This document shows, one piece after another, positions 34,601 through 44,411 of a stretch of 64,000 bases of DNA (position 1 is its first letter; the number at the start of each line of letters is the position of its first letter). The translations under genes were made by a program, and so were the position numbers. The stretch spans positions 1 to 64,000 of the forward strand of contig NZ_BOMM01000036.1 in assembly GCF_016862195.1 (NCBI RefSeq). Direction: 5' to 3'. The stretch comes from Paractinoplanes ferrugineus (GTDB lineage Bacteria; Actinomycetota; Actinomycetes; Mycobacteriales; Micromonosporaceae). A model generated the notes under the pieces. The model was not told where the DNA came from and ran no database searches. It was given only the letters and a program-made list of their open reading frames with translations.

Positions 34601-37600
34601 CGCGCCCCTTCCCCGACCCGTCCCGCGCTGTCGCCTTTCCCCGGGCTGTCGCCTGTCCCCGCGCTGTCGCCCGTCCGCCGGCCATGGCCCGTCCCCGCGC
34701 CTGCGGCCATCGCGCCGGCGGTGATCTCGGCCGCGTTGATCGCGCCGGCGTTGATCGCGCCGGCGTTGATCGCGCCGGCGTTGATCGCGCCCCCGTTGAT
34801 CTCGGCGGCGTTGATCTTGTGGCCCAGCAGGGCACTCAGTGTGGGCAGCACCAGGTCCGCCGCCGCCGGGTCGAAGCCGAGCCCACCCTCGAGCACGACC
34901 GCCCGCTTCCCGGAGATCCGCTCGCCGATCGCCCGCCGTTCCCCGGCCTCGAACGCACCGAACGTGCGCCGCAGCAACGGCAGAACGTTGTCGAACGCGG
35001 CGGCCGGAATGTCGGCAAGCCATTCGTCGAGCAGCCCCAGCAGCTCGTCGTCGTGCACGAGCAGGAGCCCACCGCCGGAGAGGAAACCCTCCACCCAGGC
35101 CGCCCCGTGCGCCGGCGGCGTGCCGACGGTCAGCGGCAGCCGAAGCCGCCGGCGAACCTCGGCCGCGTCGAGCCGCCCCGCGTCCATCAGCAGCCGGGTG
35201 AGCCGCCCGGCCAGCAGCCCGTGCAGGTCCCCCCGCCCGGCCAGCGACGCCAGCGTGGCGAGCCAGCGCTCGCGCAGGTCGTCGTCGGACAGCAGCCCGA
35301 TCGCCGAGTGCACCCCGTCGATCCGGTCACGCAGCACGGCGGCCGCCTCGTCGGAGACCGACCCGACCACCGACGGCAGCCCCGCGCAGACCCGGGTGAG
35401 CAGGCTCGCCGTCACGGTCGCGAGCCCGGCCACATCGGTCTGCCGCACATCGCCGTAACGCAGCGTCCGCGCGAGCGCCGGAATCGCCGCCATCAGATGG
35501 TTGACGTCGGCGTCGAGCGCCGCGCGCGTGTCGAGCGCCGCCAGCACCCGCGGATAAGCGCCGCCGAGATCGCCCAGCAGGCAGGTCTCCACCAGCGCGG
35601 TCACCTCGGCGAGCGTCTCCGCGTCGGCCGCCGCCTTGATGACCTTGCTGGTCGCGGCGGCGACCACGGTGGTGCCGAACATGCTGCTCTCGACCAGCCG
35701 TACCGCGAATTCGGGCTGCCATCGCAACCGCCACTCCTCGCGGAACGTGCCTGTCCCCCCGCGCCGGGCCGGCGGCGGCTGCCCCCACGGCACGTCGAGC
35801 ACGCGCAGCCGATGCAGCAGCCGGCTGCGCCCGAGCCCGATCTCCTTGCGAAGGTCAAGTTCAAGATCCTGATCCAGGGCCGAGGGCTTCAGCCGCAGCG
35901 CGCGCTGCTGCGCGGCGAGATCTTTGGCCAGGGGTACGGCGGGCATGTCCTCCGGTACGCCACCGAGCCGCTCACCGACCACAAGCCGGTTGTTGATGAG
36001 GTTGACGCGCAGCGGCTCCCCGTCGCACAGGACCGCTTCCGCCGCCTCGGTCACTTCGGCCAGCCCCGCAAGCGGCCGCCCGCGAATCGTCGCCAGTGCT
36101 TCGGCCAGCCGGGTCGCCTCGATGACGTGCGCCGACGAGGTGGGCACCCCTTCCGCCCGCAGCACCCCGGCCGCATCGACGAGCCACCGGGGAACGACCT
36201 CGTCCGCAGTGGCGAACAGGTGGTGGTACCACCCCGGCGAACGCACCCCCGCCCCGTAACCGGACCCCGAGGCCAGCCGCCCATAGGTCCACGGCACCCA
36301 CGTGAACGCCACCTTCGCCTTACGCCGCCCCTTGAGCAGCGCCGCGTCGTCCTTGGCCGCAACCTTCCGGGTCAGCGCCGGCACATGCCAGGCCCCGCAC
36401 ACCACCGCGATGTCGTCGTAGTGCTTGCGCGTCTCCCGCAGCACGGTCCGCATGTAAGCCTCGCGAACCAGGTCATCGGGATCCTCCGGAAAAGACTCCC
36501 GGATAGCGGTCATAGCCTCGGCGATCCCTTCGAACGCCGGCATCCCCCGATGCTCGACCACGTCCTCCCACCACCGCTCCGGGTCGTCGTACCCCGCCGC
36601 CGCAGCCAACTCCCCGATCGGATCCACCGGCCGCACCCGAACATCCCCTTCTCCAACCATGCCCGGCGCCGCATCGCCGCTCTCCACCTCCCCGGTTCCC
36701 GCCACCCCAGCCGGGCTCCCGCTCGGTGCGCTCCCGGTTGATGTGCGCGGGCTTGATGGGCTCGGGATTGATGGGCTCGCACTGGTCGGGCTCGCACTGG
36801 TCGGGGTCGTGCTGGTCCGGTTCGCGCCGGGAGGTGTCGTGCTGGCCGGGCTCGCGCCGGGCCGGGTCGCGTCGGGCGGGGTCGCGCTTGACGAAATCGC
36901 GCTGGATGAGATGACGCCGGGCAATGCGGCGCGGGGTGCGGGGGCGCTGGATGAGGGGGCGCTGGATGAGGGGGCGCTGGGCTGGGCCTCGCTGGGGACG
37001 GGGGAGCTAGCACCCGCAGGAGCTGAGCAGGACCGGGCCTCGCTGAGCGGGGGCGCGCTGGATGAGACGGCGCCGGCCGAACCAGCACGGATCGACGTCG
37101 CGCCGGTCATGGCCTCGCCGAACTGGGTCGCGCGCGGTGAAACGGCGTCGCGCAGGGTCGCGCCGGGCGGGGTCGCGCTGGGTGGGATGGGGCCGGGACG
37201 GAGTGAGGCGGCGCCGGGCGAGGTTGCGTTGCTGGGAGCGGCGCCGGCGGGGGACGGGTCGGCGGGGGCGGTGCTCGGGTGGTCGGGGGACGCGGGCGGT
37301 GTGCGGGCGGGGGTGGGGGAGCGGCGGGGGGGGGGGTCGCTGGTCAGGCGATAGGCGAAGGGGAGGTCGAAGAAGCGGACGGGGATGTCGTGGGTGACGG
37401 CCCAGTGGATGGCCTGCCACTCCGGGGAGAAGACGGCGAACGGCCAGAAGGCGGCGCGGGCGGGGTCGTCGGGGGCGTAGCCGAGCAGGGCCACGGGGGG
37501 CTCCAGGGCTGGGTCGGCGACCCATTTGAGCAGGTCGTCGGCTTCTGGGGGGCCCTCCACGAGGAGGATCTGGGGTGGGTGCTCGGTGAGGGAGGCGACC

Positions 37601-37656
37601 ACGGCGCGGGCTGAGCCGGGGCCGTGGTGGCGGATGCCGTAGAGGTGTTCAGGCAT
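34597..37656 (-). CDS. DUF5682 family protein with a large low-complexity insert
   Basis: 1019 aa, ATG at 37656 overlapping the MoxR stop by 8 bp. The N-terminus has YGIRHHGPGSARAV and LLVEGPPEADDLL, and a later CGAWHVPAL; these His/Glu motifs resemble the TraB/ChaN fold, so a metal-dependent activity is possible. An insert of about 230 residues (about 110-340), nearly all Ala/Ser/Pro/Thr/Gly with no cysteine-free domain pattern, splits this region. The remaining 500 aa is helical repeat-like. The C-terminus carries a GAINA repeat. Family role unknown. Confidence 0.75.
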   Translation of the reverse strand: MPEHLYGIRHHGPGSARAVVASLTEHPPQILLVEGPPEADDLLKWVADPALEPPVALLGYAPDDPARAAFWPFAVFSPEWQAIHWAVTHDIPVRFFDLPFAYRLTSDPPPRRSPTPARTPPASPDHPSTAPADPSPAGAAPSNATSPGAASLRPGPIPPSATPPGATLRDAVSPRATQFGEAMTGATSIRAGSAGAVSSSAPPLSEARSCSAPAGASSPVPSEAQPSAPSSSAPSSSAPAPRAALPGVISSSAISSSATPPDATRPGASPASTTPPGANRTSTTPTSASPTSASPSIPSPSSPRTSTGSAPSGSPAGVAGTGEVESGDAAPGMVGEGDVRVRPVDPIGELAAAAGYDDPERWWEDVVEHRGMPAFEGIAEAMTAIRESFPEDPDDLVREAYMRTVLRETRKHYDDIAVVCGAWHVPALTRKVAAKDDAALLKGRRKAKVAFTWVPWTYGRLASGSGYGAGVRSPGWYHHLFATADEVVPRWLVDAAGVLRAEGVPTSSAHVIEATRLAEALATIRGRPLAGLAEVTEAAEAVLCDGEPLRVNLINNRLVVGERLGGVPEDMPAVPLAKDLAAQQRALRLKPSALDQDLELDLRKEIGLGRSRLLHRLRVLDVPWGQPPPARRGGTGTFREEWRLRWQPEFAVRLVESSMFGTTVVAAATSKVIKAAADAETLAEVTALVETCLLGDLGGAYPRVLAALDTRAALDADVNHLMAAIPALARTLRYGDVRQTDVAGLATVTASLLTRVCAGLPSVVGSVSDEAAAVLRDRIDGVHSAIGLLSDDDLRERWLATLASLAGRGDLHGLLAGRLTRLLMDAGRLDAAEVRRRLRLPLTVGTPPAHGAAWVEGFLSGGGLLLVHDDELLGLLDEWLADIPAAAFDNVLPLLRRTFGAFEAGERRAIGERISGKRAVVLEGGLGFDPAAADLVLPTLSALLGHKINAAEINGGAINAGAINAGAINAGAINAAEITAGAMAAGAGTGHGRRTGDSAGTGDSPGKGDSAGRVGEGAR
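34735..34809 (-). repeat. 15-bp tandem repeat at the DUF5682 C-terminus
   Basis: Five in-frame 15-bp units (gttgatcgcgccggc and variants) encode AGAIN-type repeats within the coding region, near residues 950-975. Confidence 0.85.
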
Positions 37657-38710
37657 CGCGGGCGGCCCGGTAGAAGTCGAGCCAGTCGGGGCGTTCGCGG
37701 ACGACTGTCTCGAGGTATTCGCGCCAGACGACGCTGTCGGACACCGGGTCCTTCACGACGGCACCGACGATGCCGGCGGCCACGTCGGCGGGGTGCAGGG
37801 TGCCGTCGCCGAAGTGCGCGGCCAGGGCCATGCCGTTGGTGAGCACGGAGATGGCCTCGGCGGTGGAGAGCGTGCCGGTGGGGGATTTCAGCTTGGTACG
37901 GCCGTCCTCGGTGAGGCCGCCGCGCAGCTCGCGGAAGACCGTGACCACGCGACGGATCTCCTCGAGGGCGGTCGGCACCTCGGGCAGGTCGAGTGATCTG
38001 CCGAGCTGGGCCACCCGGCGGGCGACGATCTCGACCTCCTCGTCGGCGGAGGCCGGCATCGGCAGGACCACTGTGTTGAACCGGCGGCGCAGGGCGCTGG
38101 ACAGTTCGTTGACGCCGCGGTCGCGGTCGTTGGCGGTGGCGATCAGGTTGAAGCCGCGCTGGGCCTGGATCTCGGTGTTGAGCTCGGCGACCGGCAGCGT
38201 CTTCTCGGACAGGATGGTGATCAACGCGTCCTGCACGTCGGACGGCACCCGGGTGAGCTCCTCGAGCCGGGCGATCGTCCCGGTCTGCATGGCGCGCATG
38301 ATCGGGCTGGCCACCAGCGCGGCCTCGGTGGGACCCTCGGCGAGGAGACGGGCGTAGTTCCAGCCGTACCGGATGGCTTCCTCGGCGGTGCCGGCGGTGC
38401 CCTGCACCAGCAGCGTCGAGTCGCCCGAGATGGCCGCGGCGAGGTGCTCGGAGACCCACGTCTTGGCGGTGCCGGGCACGCCCAGCAGCAGCAGTGCGCG
38501 GTCGGTGGCCAGGGTCGCGACGGCGACCTCGACGAGGCGGCGCGGGCCCACGTATTTCGGAGTGATCTTGGCACCGTCGCCGAGGAGGTAGGTCACCACT
38601 GCCTGCGGGGAGAGTCGCCACCCCGGCGGGCGGGTGCGGTCGTCGGCCGCGGCGAGCAGGGCCAGCTCTTCAGCGTATTGATCCTCGGCGTGCGGGCGCA
38701 GCGCGGTCAC
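37649..38710 (-). CDS. MoxR-type AAA+ ATPase
   Basis: 353 aa from the GTG at 38710 (GTGA overlap with the SWIM gene); the frame is open upstream but antisense to that gene. Walker A LGVPGTAKT (76-84), Walker B region GTIARLEELTRV (about 143-154), sensor and arginine-finger region ALRRRFNTVVLP. MoxR proteins are chaperone-like ATPases acting with VWA proteins; its VWA partner is two genes downstream. Confidence 0.85.
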   Translation of the reverse strand: MTALRPHAEDQYAEELALLAAADDRTRPPGWRLSPQAVVTYLLGDGAKITPKYVGPRRLVEVAVATLATDRALLLLGVPGTAKTWVSEHLAAAISGDSTLLVQGTAGTAEEAIRYGWNYARLLAEGPTEAALVASPIMRAMQTGTIARLEELTRVPSDVQDALITILSEKTLPVAELNTEIQAQRGFNLIATANDRDRGVNELSSALRRRFNTVVLPMPASADEEVEIVARRVAQLGRSLDLPEVPTALEEIRRVVTVFRELRGGLTEDGRTKLKSPTGTLSTAEAISVLTNGMALAAHFGDGTLHPADVAAGIVGAVVKDPVSDSVVWREYLETVVRERPDWLDFYRAARDA

Positions 38711-41451
38711 TGGAACTCCTGAGACATCTCGTGGCGGAAGGTGAGCGTGCGGGCGAGGTCGGCGACCGGACGCACCCGCGACTGGTCGGCCGGTTCTTGA
38801 TCGAGCTGGACGGCGAGGCGGCCGACCAACTCGGCGTAGGTCGGGGGCATGGCGATCGAGGCCGACCGGCAGAGCTCGCCGAGCTGCCAGGTGTGCCGGT
38901 CGGTGCGGGCGCGGTGGGCGATGGTCTCGAGCACCGCGACGGAGAGCTCCTCGGGCCAGGCGCCCGGGTGGATGGCCAGCAGCCGGTGTGCCATGCCGTC
39001 CTCGCGGCGCAGCGCGTCGGCGGCGAGCCGGCCCAGCTCGACCGGTGGCAGCACCAGGTGCAGGTCCCACCGGACGGACTCGCGCAGGTTGCCGCCGGCC
39101 CCGCCGAGCAGCGCGGTCGCCCACCCGGCGTGGTTCTGCGCGACGGCGGCCTTGGCCCACCCGTGCACCAGCGCGCTCTCCCAGTCGTTGCCGTGGGCGA
39201 GGCGCAGCATCACGGCCGGGTCGGACGACCAGATCGACAGCGGTGCGCCGGCCAGGATCTCCTCGAGCAGCCAGGCGCTGACACCGAGGCCGCGAGCCGG
39301 GGTCGCGGCCACACCGTCGCGCCGCAGGCCGGTGTCGAGGTCGTCGGGCGGCGTGACGACGAGCCGTCCCGCGTCGAGCCGCACGGCCGCCTGGGCGCGC
39401 TGGGCCATCCGCGCCCCGAGCGCCGAACCCGGCAGGGTGCGCAGCAGGTCGAGGGCGGCCTCGCGAACCTCCTTGCGGCGGTCGTCGAGGGCCTGGTCGA
39501 GGAACGGGTCGTCGGCGCTGGACAGGCCGGTGCCCAGGACGGTCACGAACCGCGCTCGATCGTCTGACGACTCCTGCGCCCAGGACTTCTCGAGCAATTC
39601 CCGGGCGGCGGCGGGGTCTCGGCGGCGCAGCTCGGTCAGATGGCCGAGACGCTCGCCGACCGTGCCCGTCGCCCAGGCCTCGGGCGCGGCGTCGGCCGCC
39701 GACTCGTCGCGCAGCCAGCCCCAGTCGGCGCGCATGCCGGCCAGCCAGGCGCCGCGCCGCCCAGCCACCCGGGCCAGGGCGGGGCGGATCATCGAGTTGC
39801 GGCGTCCCGCGTCGAGCAGGGCGGGCAGCACCACCGGCGGCACGTGGCCGCCGGTTGCGGCGGCCAGGTCGAGCCACTGGGCGAGGAGTTCCTGGGCGAG
39901 CTGGGCGCCACCGGGCACGCCCTCACCGAGGATGCGCCCCAGGCGCCGGCCGGCCGCCTCGGGCAGCGGTGGGGTGGTCTCCGGCGGAGCCGGCGGGATC
40001 GGGGTGTGGCCCGAGGCGGCCGGGGTCAGGCCGGCTCGGCGCCGGGTCAGGGCCACCGCTGCCGCTTCCAGCAGGCCCGGCCACGGCCGGCGAGCGGTGC
40101 CGACCAGGGCGGCGGCGAGCAGGTCGGGCGGGAGCTCGGGCTCGCGCGGCGCACCCGAGTCGAGCCCGGCCGGGGCGGCCGGGACGAACCGGCCGTCGTG
40201 CCAGGCGGCGAGCGGGCGCAGGCCGGTCGGCGACCACTCCGCCGCCACCACCGCCGGGGTGGCTCCGGCCGTGGCGAGCAGCCACCAGGGCTCACGGTGC
40301 GCGGTGCCGAGGGGCAGCGCGGCCCCGGACTCGTCGACCAGCCAGCCGTCGTCGCTCGGCGTGACCCCGCAGAGCAGCACCGGAGCGTCGACGCGCCACG
40401 GCTCGCCGGCCAGCATGGCGGCCCACCCGGCGAGAGCCTCGGCCAGGGGTGTCGCCCCCGCCGGCCGGGCGAACGGAGTGGCGGCGCTGTCCCGCGACGC
40501 GACCAGGGCGCGCAGCGGGGCCGCGCCGGGATAGAACGTGAGGTCGCCGCGGAACTCGGTGCCCGGGACCAGGTCGGAGACGAGCGGCTGGCCTCCCGCG
40601 GCGAACGCGAGAACGAGCGCGAACCGGCCGGTCGACGAGCCGCGCAGCCACGTGCGGCGGGTAGTCAGATTGCCGTCGTCGGACTCGGCCTGGCCGAGCA
40701 CCTGCCACCGGTCGGAAACCCGAGGCCCGGCGAGCACCTCCTCGGTGCTGACCGGGAAACCGACCCGGCTGCGGACGGTGGCGGCCAGCGCGGGCGGCAG
40801 CTCGCCGAGCCGGTCGTAGCCCGCGACCAGCAGGTGCAGCAGCGCCAGCTCACCGAGCAGCCGATCGGCCCAGTGCGGGCCGATGCCGGCGATCGAGCCG
40901 AGTCGCCGGACCGCCCCCGCGGCCCCCGGGGCCTGGGCGTCGACGAGCCGCGCCGCCATGGTGTCGAACGGCTTGGAGCCGCCACGCTGGGCGCCGGCCA
41001 GACCCTGGCGCACCTGGTCGTCGAGCCAGCGGGCCAGCTCGGCCAGGCCGCCGGCGACCCGCTCGGCCCGCTGCTCGGCTCGTTTCGCGGCGGCGGCCGG
41101 ATCGGGCGTGGACTCGGCTCGCGGCTTGGCCGCCTTGGCCGCCCGAGCCGCCTGCCACGCACGCGCGAACTCGGACGCCGGCGCGTCGGACACATCGGAC
41201 TCGGCCCAGAGCAACAGCAGGCCGAGCGAGTGCTTGCACGGGATCTTGCGGCTCGGGCAGGAGCACTTGAACGCCGGCCCGGCGAGGTCGACGCACACCT
41301 GATAGTTGCGGCAGCGGCCCCAGAGAATGTCGTCGAGCCGCCCCGACTCCGACCAGGAGCCGGGAGCGGACAGGCCGCGCGCCGTTCGCACCGACGCCGG
41401 GTCGGGTGCGAGCGTCTCGACCTGGGCGGTGGACCACTTCTCAACGGGCAC
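38707..41451 (-). CDS. SWIM zinc-finger protein fused to a DUF5691-like domain
   Basis: 914 aa from the GTG at 41451 (AGGG 8 bp upstream; a TTG at 41457 is the alternative). SWIM motif CSCPSRKIPCKH (63-74) binds zinc and usually DNA or protein. The region to about 430 is SWIM-associated; from LLAAALVGTARRPWPG (about 445) on it resembles DUF5691, helical HEAT-like repeats. These parts are, to my knowledge, usually separate genes beside MoxR and DUF5682. First gene of the operon; 60 bp separate it from the divergent SDR. Confidence 0.75.
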   Translation of the reverse strand: MPVEKWSTAQVETLAPDPASVRTARGLSAPGSWSESGRLDDILWGRCRNYQVCVDLAGPAFKCSCPSRKIPCKHSLGLLLLWAESDVSDAPASEFARAWQAARAAKAAKPRAESTPDPAAAAKRAEQRAERVAGGLAELARWLDDQVRQGLAGAQRGGSKPFDTMAARLVDAQAPGAAGAVRRLGSIAGIGPHWADRLLGELALLHLLVAGYDRLGELPPALAATVRSRVGFPVSTEEVLAGPRVSDRWQVLGQAESDDGNLTTRRTWLRGSSTGRFALVLAFAAGGQPLVSDLVPGTEFRGDLTFYPGAAPLRALVASRDSAATPFARPAGATPLAEALAGWAAMLAGEPWRVDAPVLLCGVTPSDDGWLVDESGAALPLGTAHREPWWLLATAGATPAVVAAEWSPTGLRPLAAWHDGRFVPAAPAGLDSGAPREPELPPDLLAAALVGTARRPWPGLLEAAAVALTRRRAGLTPAASGHTPIPPAPPETTPPLPEAAGRRLGRILGEGVPGGAQLAQELLAQWLDLAAATGGHVPPVVLPALLDAGRRNSMIRPALARVAGRRGAWLAGMRADWGWLRDESAADAAPEAWATGTVGERLGHLTELRRRDPAAARELLEKSWAQESSDDRARFVTVLGTGLSSADDPFLDQALDDRRKEVREAALDLLRTLPGSALGARMAQRAQAAVRLDAGRLVVTPPDDLDTGLRRDGVAATPARGLGVSAWLLEEILAGAPLSIWSSDPAVMLRLAHGNDWESALVHGWAKAAVAQNHAGWATALLGGAGGNLRESVRWDLHLVLPPVELGRLAADALRREDGMAHRLLAIHPGAWPEELSVAVLETIAHRARTDRHTWQLGELCRSASIAMPPTYAELVGRLAVQLDQEPADQSRVRPVADLARTLTFRHEMSQEFQ

Positions 41452-41511
41452 GGGCAAACCCTAGACGCGCCGTACGACACTTCCCGGCCCCATCGACCAT
41501 AAGGTGGACGC

Positions 41512-42156
41512 ATGCGGGTAGTGATCTTCGGGGCGACCGGAATGGTGGGGCAGGGCGTGCTCCGGGAGAGCCTCCTGGCGCCCGATGTCGAGCAGGTCCT
41601 GGCCGTGGTGCGCACGGCCACCGGCGTACGTCATCCGAAGTTGACCGAAGTGAAGTTGACCGACTTCGGTGATCTGAGCCCGATCCGGGACGAGCTGACG
41701 GGTTTCGACGCCTGCTTCTACTGCCTGGGCGTCTCCTCGGTGGGGATGGACGAGGCGAGCTACACGAAGGTGTCCTACGACTATCCGATGGCCGCGGCGC
41801 GCACCCTCGCCGAGATCGACCCGCGGACCTGCTTCATCTACGTCAGCGGAGCCGGCACCAGCGCGCAGAGCCGGCAGATGTGGTCGCGGGTCAAGGCCCG
41901 CACCGAGCGCGAGGTCATCGAGCTGCTTCCGAACGGCTACGCCGCGCGGCCGGGGATGATCCAGCCGATGCACGGCGTGCGGTCGAAGACGCGCTGGGTC
42001 AACACGATCTACACGGCCGCCGCGCCGCTGGTGCCGGCGCTGGAGCGGGCCTTCCCGAAGTATGTGACCAGGACCGACCTCATCGGCCGGAAGATGCTCC
42101 AGGTGGCGAGGGTCGGCTTCCCCCGCCACGTCCTGGAGAACGCCGACCTCAGATAG
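41512..42156 (+). CDS. atypical SDR / NAD(P)-binding epimerase-like protein
   Basis: 214 aa, ATG with AAGGTGG upstream. Rossmann motif VVIFGATGMVGQGVL (3-17). The usual YxxxK is not in its standard place; IYVSGAGT and a RVKARTERE helix suggest the short atypical NmrA/HTATIP2-like group. Substrate unknown; such proteins often sense NADP(H). Converges with and overlaps the next gene by 8 bp. Confidence 0.75.
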   Translation: MRVVIFGATGMVGQGVLRESLLAPDVEQVLAVVRTATGVRHPKLTEVKLTDFGDLSPIRDELTGFDACFYCLGVSSVGMDEASYTKVSYDYPMAAARTLAEIDPRTCFIYVSGAGTSAQSRQMWSRVKARTEREVIELLPNGYAARPGMIQPMHGVRSKTRWVNTIYTAAAPLVPALERAFPKYVTRTDLIGRKMLQVARVGFPRHVLENADLR

Positions 42157-43153
42157 CCCCGTGCGCGGCCGGCACCGTCTCGGCCGGCGAGGGCGGCCCC
42201 GGCGGCGTCCCGTCCCCGAACGGCCGGCCGCCGAGCTTCTCCCGCCCGTGCGGCTCGAGCCAGTTCGCCAGTAGTGGGCCGGCGGGCACGATCCCGGTCG
42301 GATTGATGTCGCGATGAACGACGTAGTAGTGCTGCTTGATGTGGACGAAGTCGATCGTGTCGCCGAATCCGGGCGTCTGGAACAGGTCCCGCGCGTACGC
42401 CCAGAGCACCGGCATCTCGATGAGCTTGTTGCGATTGCACTTGAAGTGGCCGTGATAGACCGGATCGAACCGCGCGAGCGTCGTGAAGAGCCGCACGTCG
42501 GCCTCGGTGATCGTGTCCCCGACCAGGTAACGCTGCGTCTCGAGGAGCCCCGACAGCTTGTCCAGCCGGTCGAAGAGCCGGTGGTAGGCCTTCTCGTAGG
42601 CCTCCTGGGTCCCGGCGAACCCGGCCCGGTAGACGCCGTTGTTGACGTCGCTGAACACGAACCGGTTGATCTTGTCGATCTCCGCCCGCAGTTCCTCCGG
42701 GTAGAGCGCGGGAGCCCCGGGCCGGTGATGGGCCGACCATTCCAGGGACAGATCGAGGGTGATCTGGCTGAAGTCGTTGGTCACCACCTGACCGGTCGGC
42801 ACGTCCACCATCGCCGGCACCGTGATGCCCTTGTCGTAATCGGGGTAACGGGCGAGGAACGCCTCCTGGAGCCGTTCGATGCCGAGCACCGGGTCGCGTC
42901 CGTCCGGGTCGAGGTCGAACGTCCAGCTCCGCTCGTCGTGGGTCGGCCCGGCGATGCCCATGGAGAGAACGTCTTCGAGCCCGAGCAGCCGCCGCACGAT
43001 GATCGCTCGGTTGGCCCACGGGCAGGCGCGGCTCACGATGAGTCGGTATCGTCCCGGTTCTACGGGATATCCGTCACGCCCGTCCGCGGTGATTCGGGTT
43101 GGAATGTACCGCTGATCCCGGTTGAACTCACCGGACGGGTTCACATAAGCCAT
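42149..43153 (-). CDS. glutathionyl-hydroquinone-reductase-like GST (ECM4/YqjG type)
   Basis: 334 aa, ATG at 43153. Catalytic Cys C44 in SRACPWANRA, followed by the thioredoxin-like fold and a GST helical domain with DVNNGVYRAGFA. Family members remove the thiol adduct from hydroquinones. Actinobacteria use mycothiol rather than glutathione, so the physiological thiol is probably mycothiol (inference). Divergent from the antiporter with a 44-bp gap. Confidence 0.85.
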   Translation of the reverse strand: MAYVNPSGEFNRDQRYIPTRITADGRDGYPVEPGRYRLIVSRACPWANRAIIVRRLLGLEDVLSMGIAGPTHDERSWTFDLDPDGRDPVLGIERLQEAFLARYPDYDKGITVPAMVDVPTGQVVTNDFSQITLDLSLEWSAHHRPGAPALYPEELRAEIDKINRFVFSDVNNGVYRAGFAGTQEAYEKAYHRLFDRLDKLSGLLETQRYLVGDTITEADVRLFTTLARFDPVYHGHFKCNRNKLIEMPVLWAYARDLFQTPGFGDTIDFVHIKQHYYVVHRDINPTGIVPAGPLLANWLEPHGREKLGGRPFGDGTPPGPPSPAETVPAAHGAI

Positions 43154-43197
43154 GCCGTTATCCTGCCTCGCCGGAACCGGTCTGGCAGAGTTGTCGG

Positions 43198-44298
43198 ATG
43201 GCAGCCAAAATTCGTGATTACCTAGCCCACTGGACCGTGGCCGTCCCGATCGTCGCTGTCGCCGCCCTGATCCTGACGTGGGGCCGTGACCTGCCACCAC
43301 CCGCCGTGGTGATCGTCGCCCTCCTGCTCGGCGCGGCCGTGCTCGCCGCCGTGCACCACGCCGAGGTGGTCGCCCACCGGGTCGGTGAGCCGTTCGGCTC
43401 GCTGGTGCTCGCGGTGGCCGTGACGATCATCGAGGTCGCCCTGATCGTCACCCTGATGATCAGTGGGGGCGAGAAGGCCCAGTCACTGGCCCGAGACACC
43501 GTCTTCGCCGCCGTGATGATCACTTGTAACGGTCTGCTCGGCCTGTCGCTGCTGGTCGGCGCGGCCCGCCGGCACGTGGCCGTGTTCAATTCCGAGGGCA
43601 CCGGGGGAGCCTTCGCGACCGTCACCACGATCGCCACGCTCAGCCTGGTGCTGCCGAACTTCACCACGAGCCGGCCCGGCCCGCAGTTCACGCCGACCCA
43701 GTTGGCCTTCGCCGCGGTCGCCTCGCTCGCCCTCTACGCCCTGTTCGTCACCGTGCAGACCCGGCGGCACCGGGACTACTTCATGCCGATCACGACGGCC
43801 GGCCAGGTGATCGACTCCGAGGAGCACCTCGAGCCGCCGAGCAACCGCACGACGTACCTCAGCCTGGGCCTTCTGCTCCTGGCCTTGATCGGTGTCGTCG
43901 GCCTCGCCAAGGGCGTCTCGCCGTCGATCGAGTCGGCGGTCGACGGCGCCGGGCTCCCGCAGTCCTTCGTCGGTGTGGTGATCGCCCTGCTGGTGCTTGC
44001 GCCGGAGACGATCGCGGCCGTCCGGGCCGCCGCCCGCGACCGCGTGCAGACCAGCCTCAACCTGGCACTCGGCTCGGCGATGGCAAGCATCGGCCTGACC
44101 ATCCCGGCGATCGCCATCGCGATGATCTGGCTGGACGGCCCGCTGCTGCTGGGCCTCGGCGGCACCCAGATGGTCCTGCTGGCCCTCACCGTCGGGGTGG
44201 GCACCCTCACCATCGTGCCTGGCCGCGCGAACGTGCTGCAGGGCGGCGTCCACCTGGCCCTGCTTGCCGCCTTCCTGTTCCTGGCGGCGAGCCCCTAA
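43198..44298 (+). CDS. ChaA-like cation/proton antiporter (CAX family)
   Basis: 366 aa, about ten to eleven helices. Two repeats carry acidic motifs: HHAEVVAHRVGEPFGSLVLA with TIIEVALI (about 52-85) and LVLAPETIAAVRAA (about 267-280). CAX/ChaA exchangers export Ca, Na or K ions against protons. No obvious SD in the short gap, so translation may be leaderless. The gene is followed by repeats, not by a terminator. Confidence 0.85.
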   Translation: MAAKIRDYLAHWTVAVPIVAVAALILTWGRDLPPPAVVIVALLLGAAVLAAVHHAEVVAHRVGEPFGSLVLAVAVTIIEVALIVTLMISGGEKAQSLARDTVFAAVMITCNGLLGLSLLVGAARRHVAVFNSEGTGGAFATVTTIATLSLVLPNFTTSRPGPQFTPTQLAFAAVASLALYALFVTVQTRRHRDYFMPITTAGQVIDSEEHLEPPSNRTTYLSLGLLLLALIGVVGLAKGVSPSIESAVDGAGLPQSFVGVVIALLVLAPETIAAVRAAARDRVQTSLNLALGSAMASIGLTIPAIAIAMIWLDGPLLLGLGGTQMVLLALTVGVGTLTIVPGRANVLQGGVHLALLAAFLFLAASP

Positions 44299-44330
44299 GT
44301 CAGGCTCCCTGGTCGTTGGCCGGCGAGCCC

Positions 44331-44411
44331 TCAGGCCGACTTGCGGCCGTTGGCGGTGAGCTGTCAGGCCGACTTGCGGCCGTTGGCGGTGAGCTGTCAG
44401 GCCGACTTGCG
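44331..44411 (-). repeat. 33-bp tandem array reiterating the LacI gene's stop region
   Basis: Units at 44331-44363 and 44364-44396 are identical, and a partial third (44397-44411) is the true gene end. On the minus strand each contains CGCAAGTCGGCC then TGA, so the terminal Arg-Lys-Ser-Ala and stop of the LacI gene occur three times. Confidence 0.9.

Noticed and set aside
36510-37088. Pro/Ala/Arg repeat frames around the DUF5682 insert as separate proteins
   Set aside because: They are frame shadows of the same repeats; the DUF5682 frame continues through both sides of the insert.
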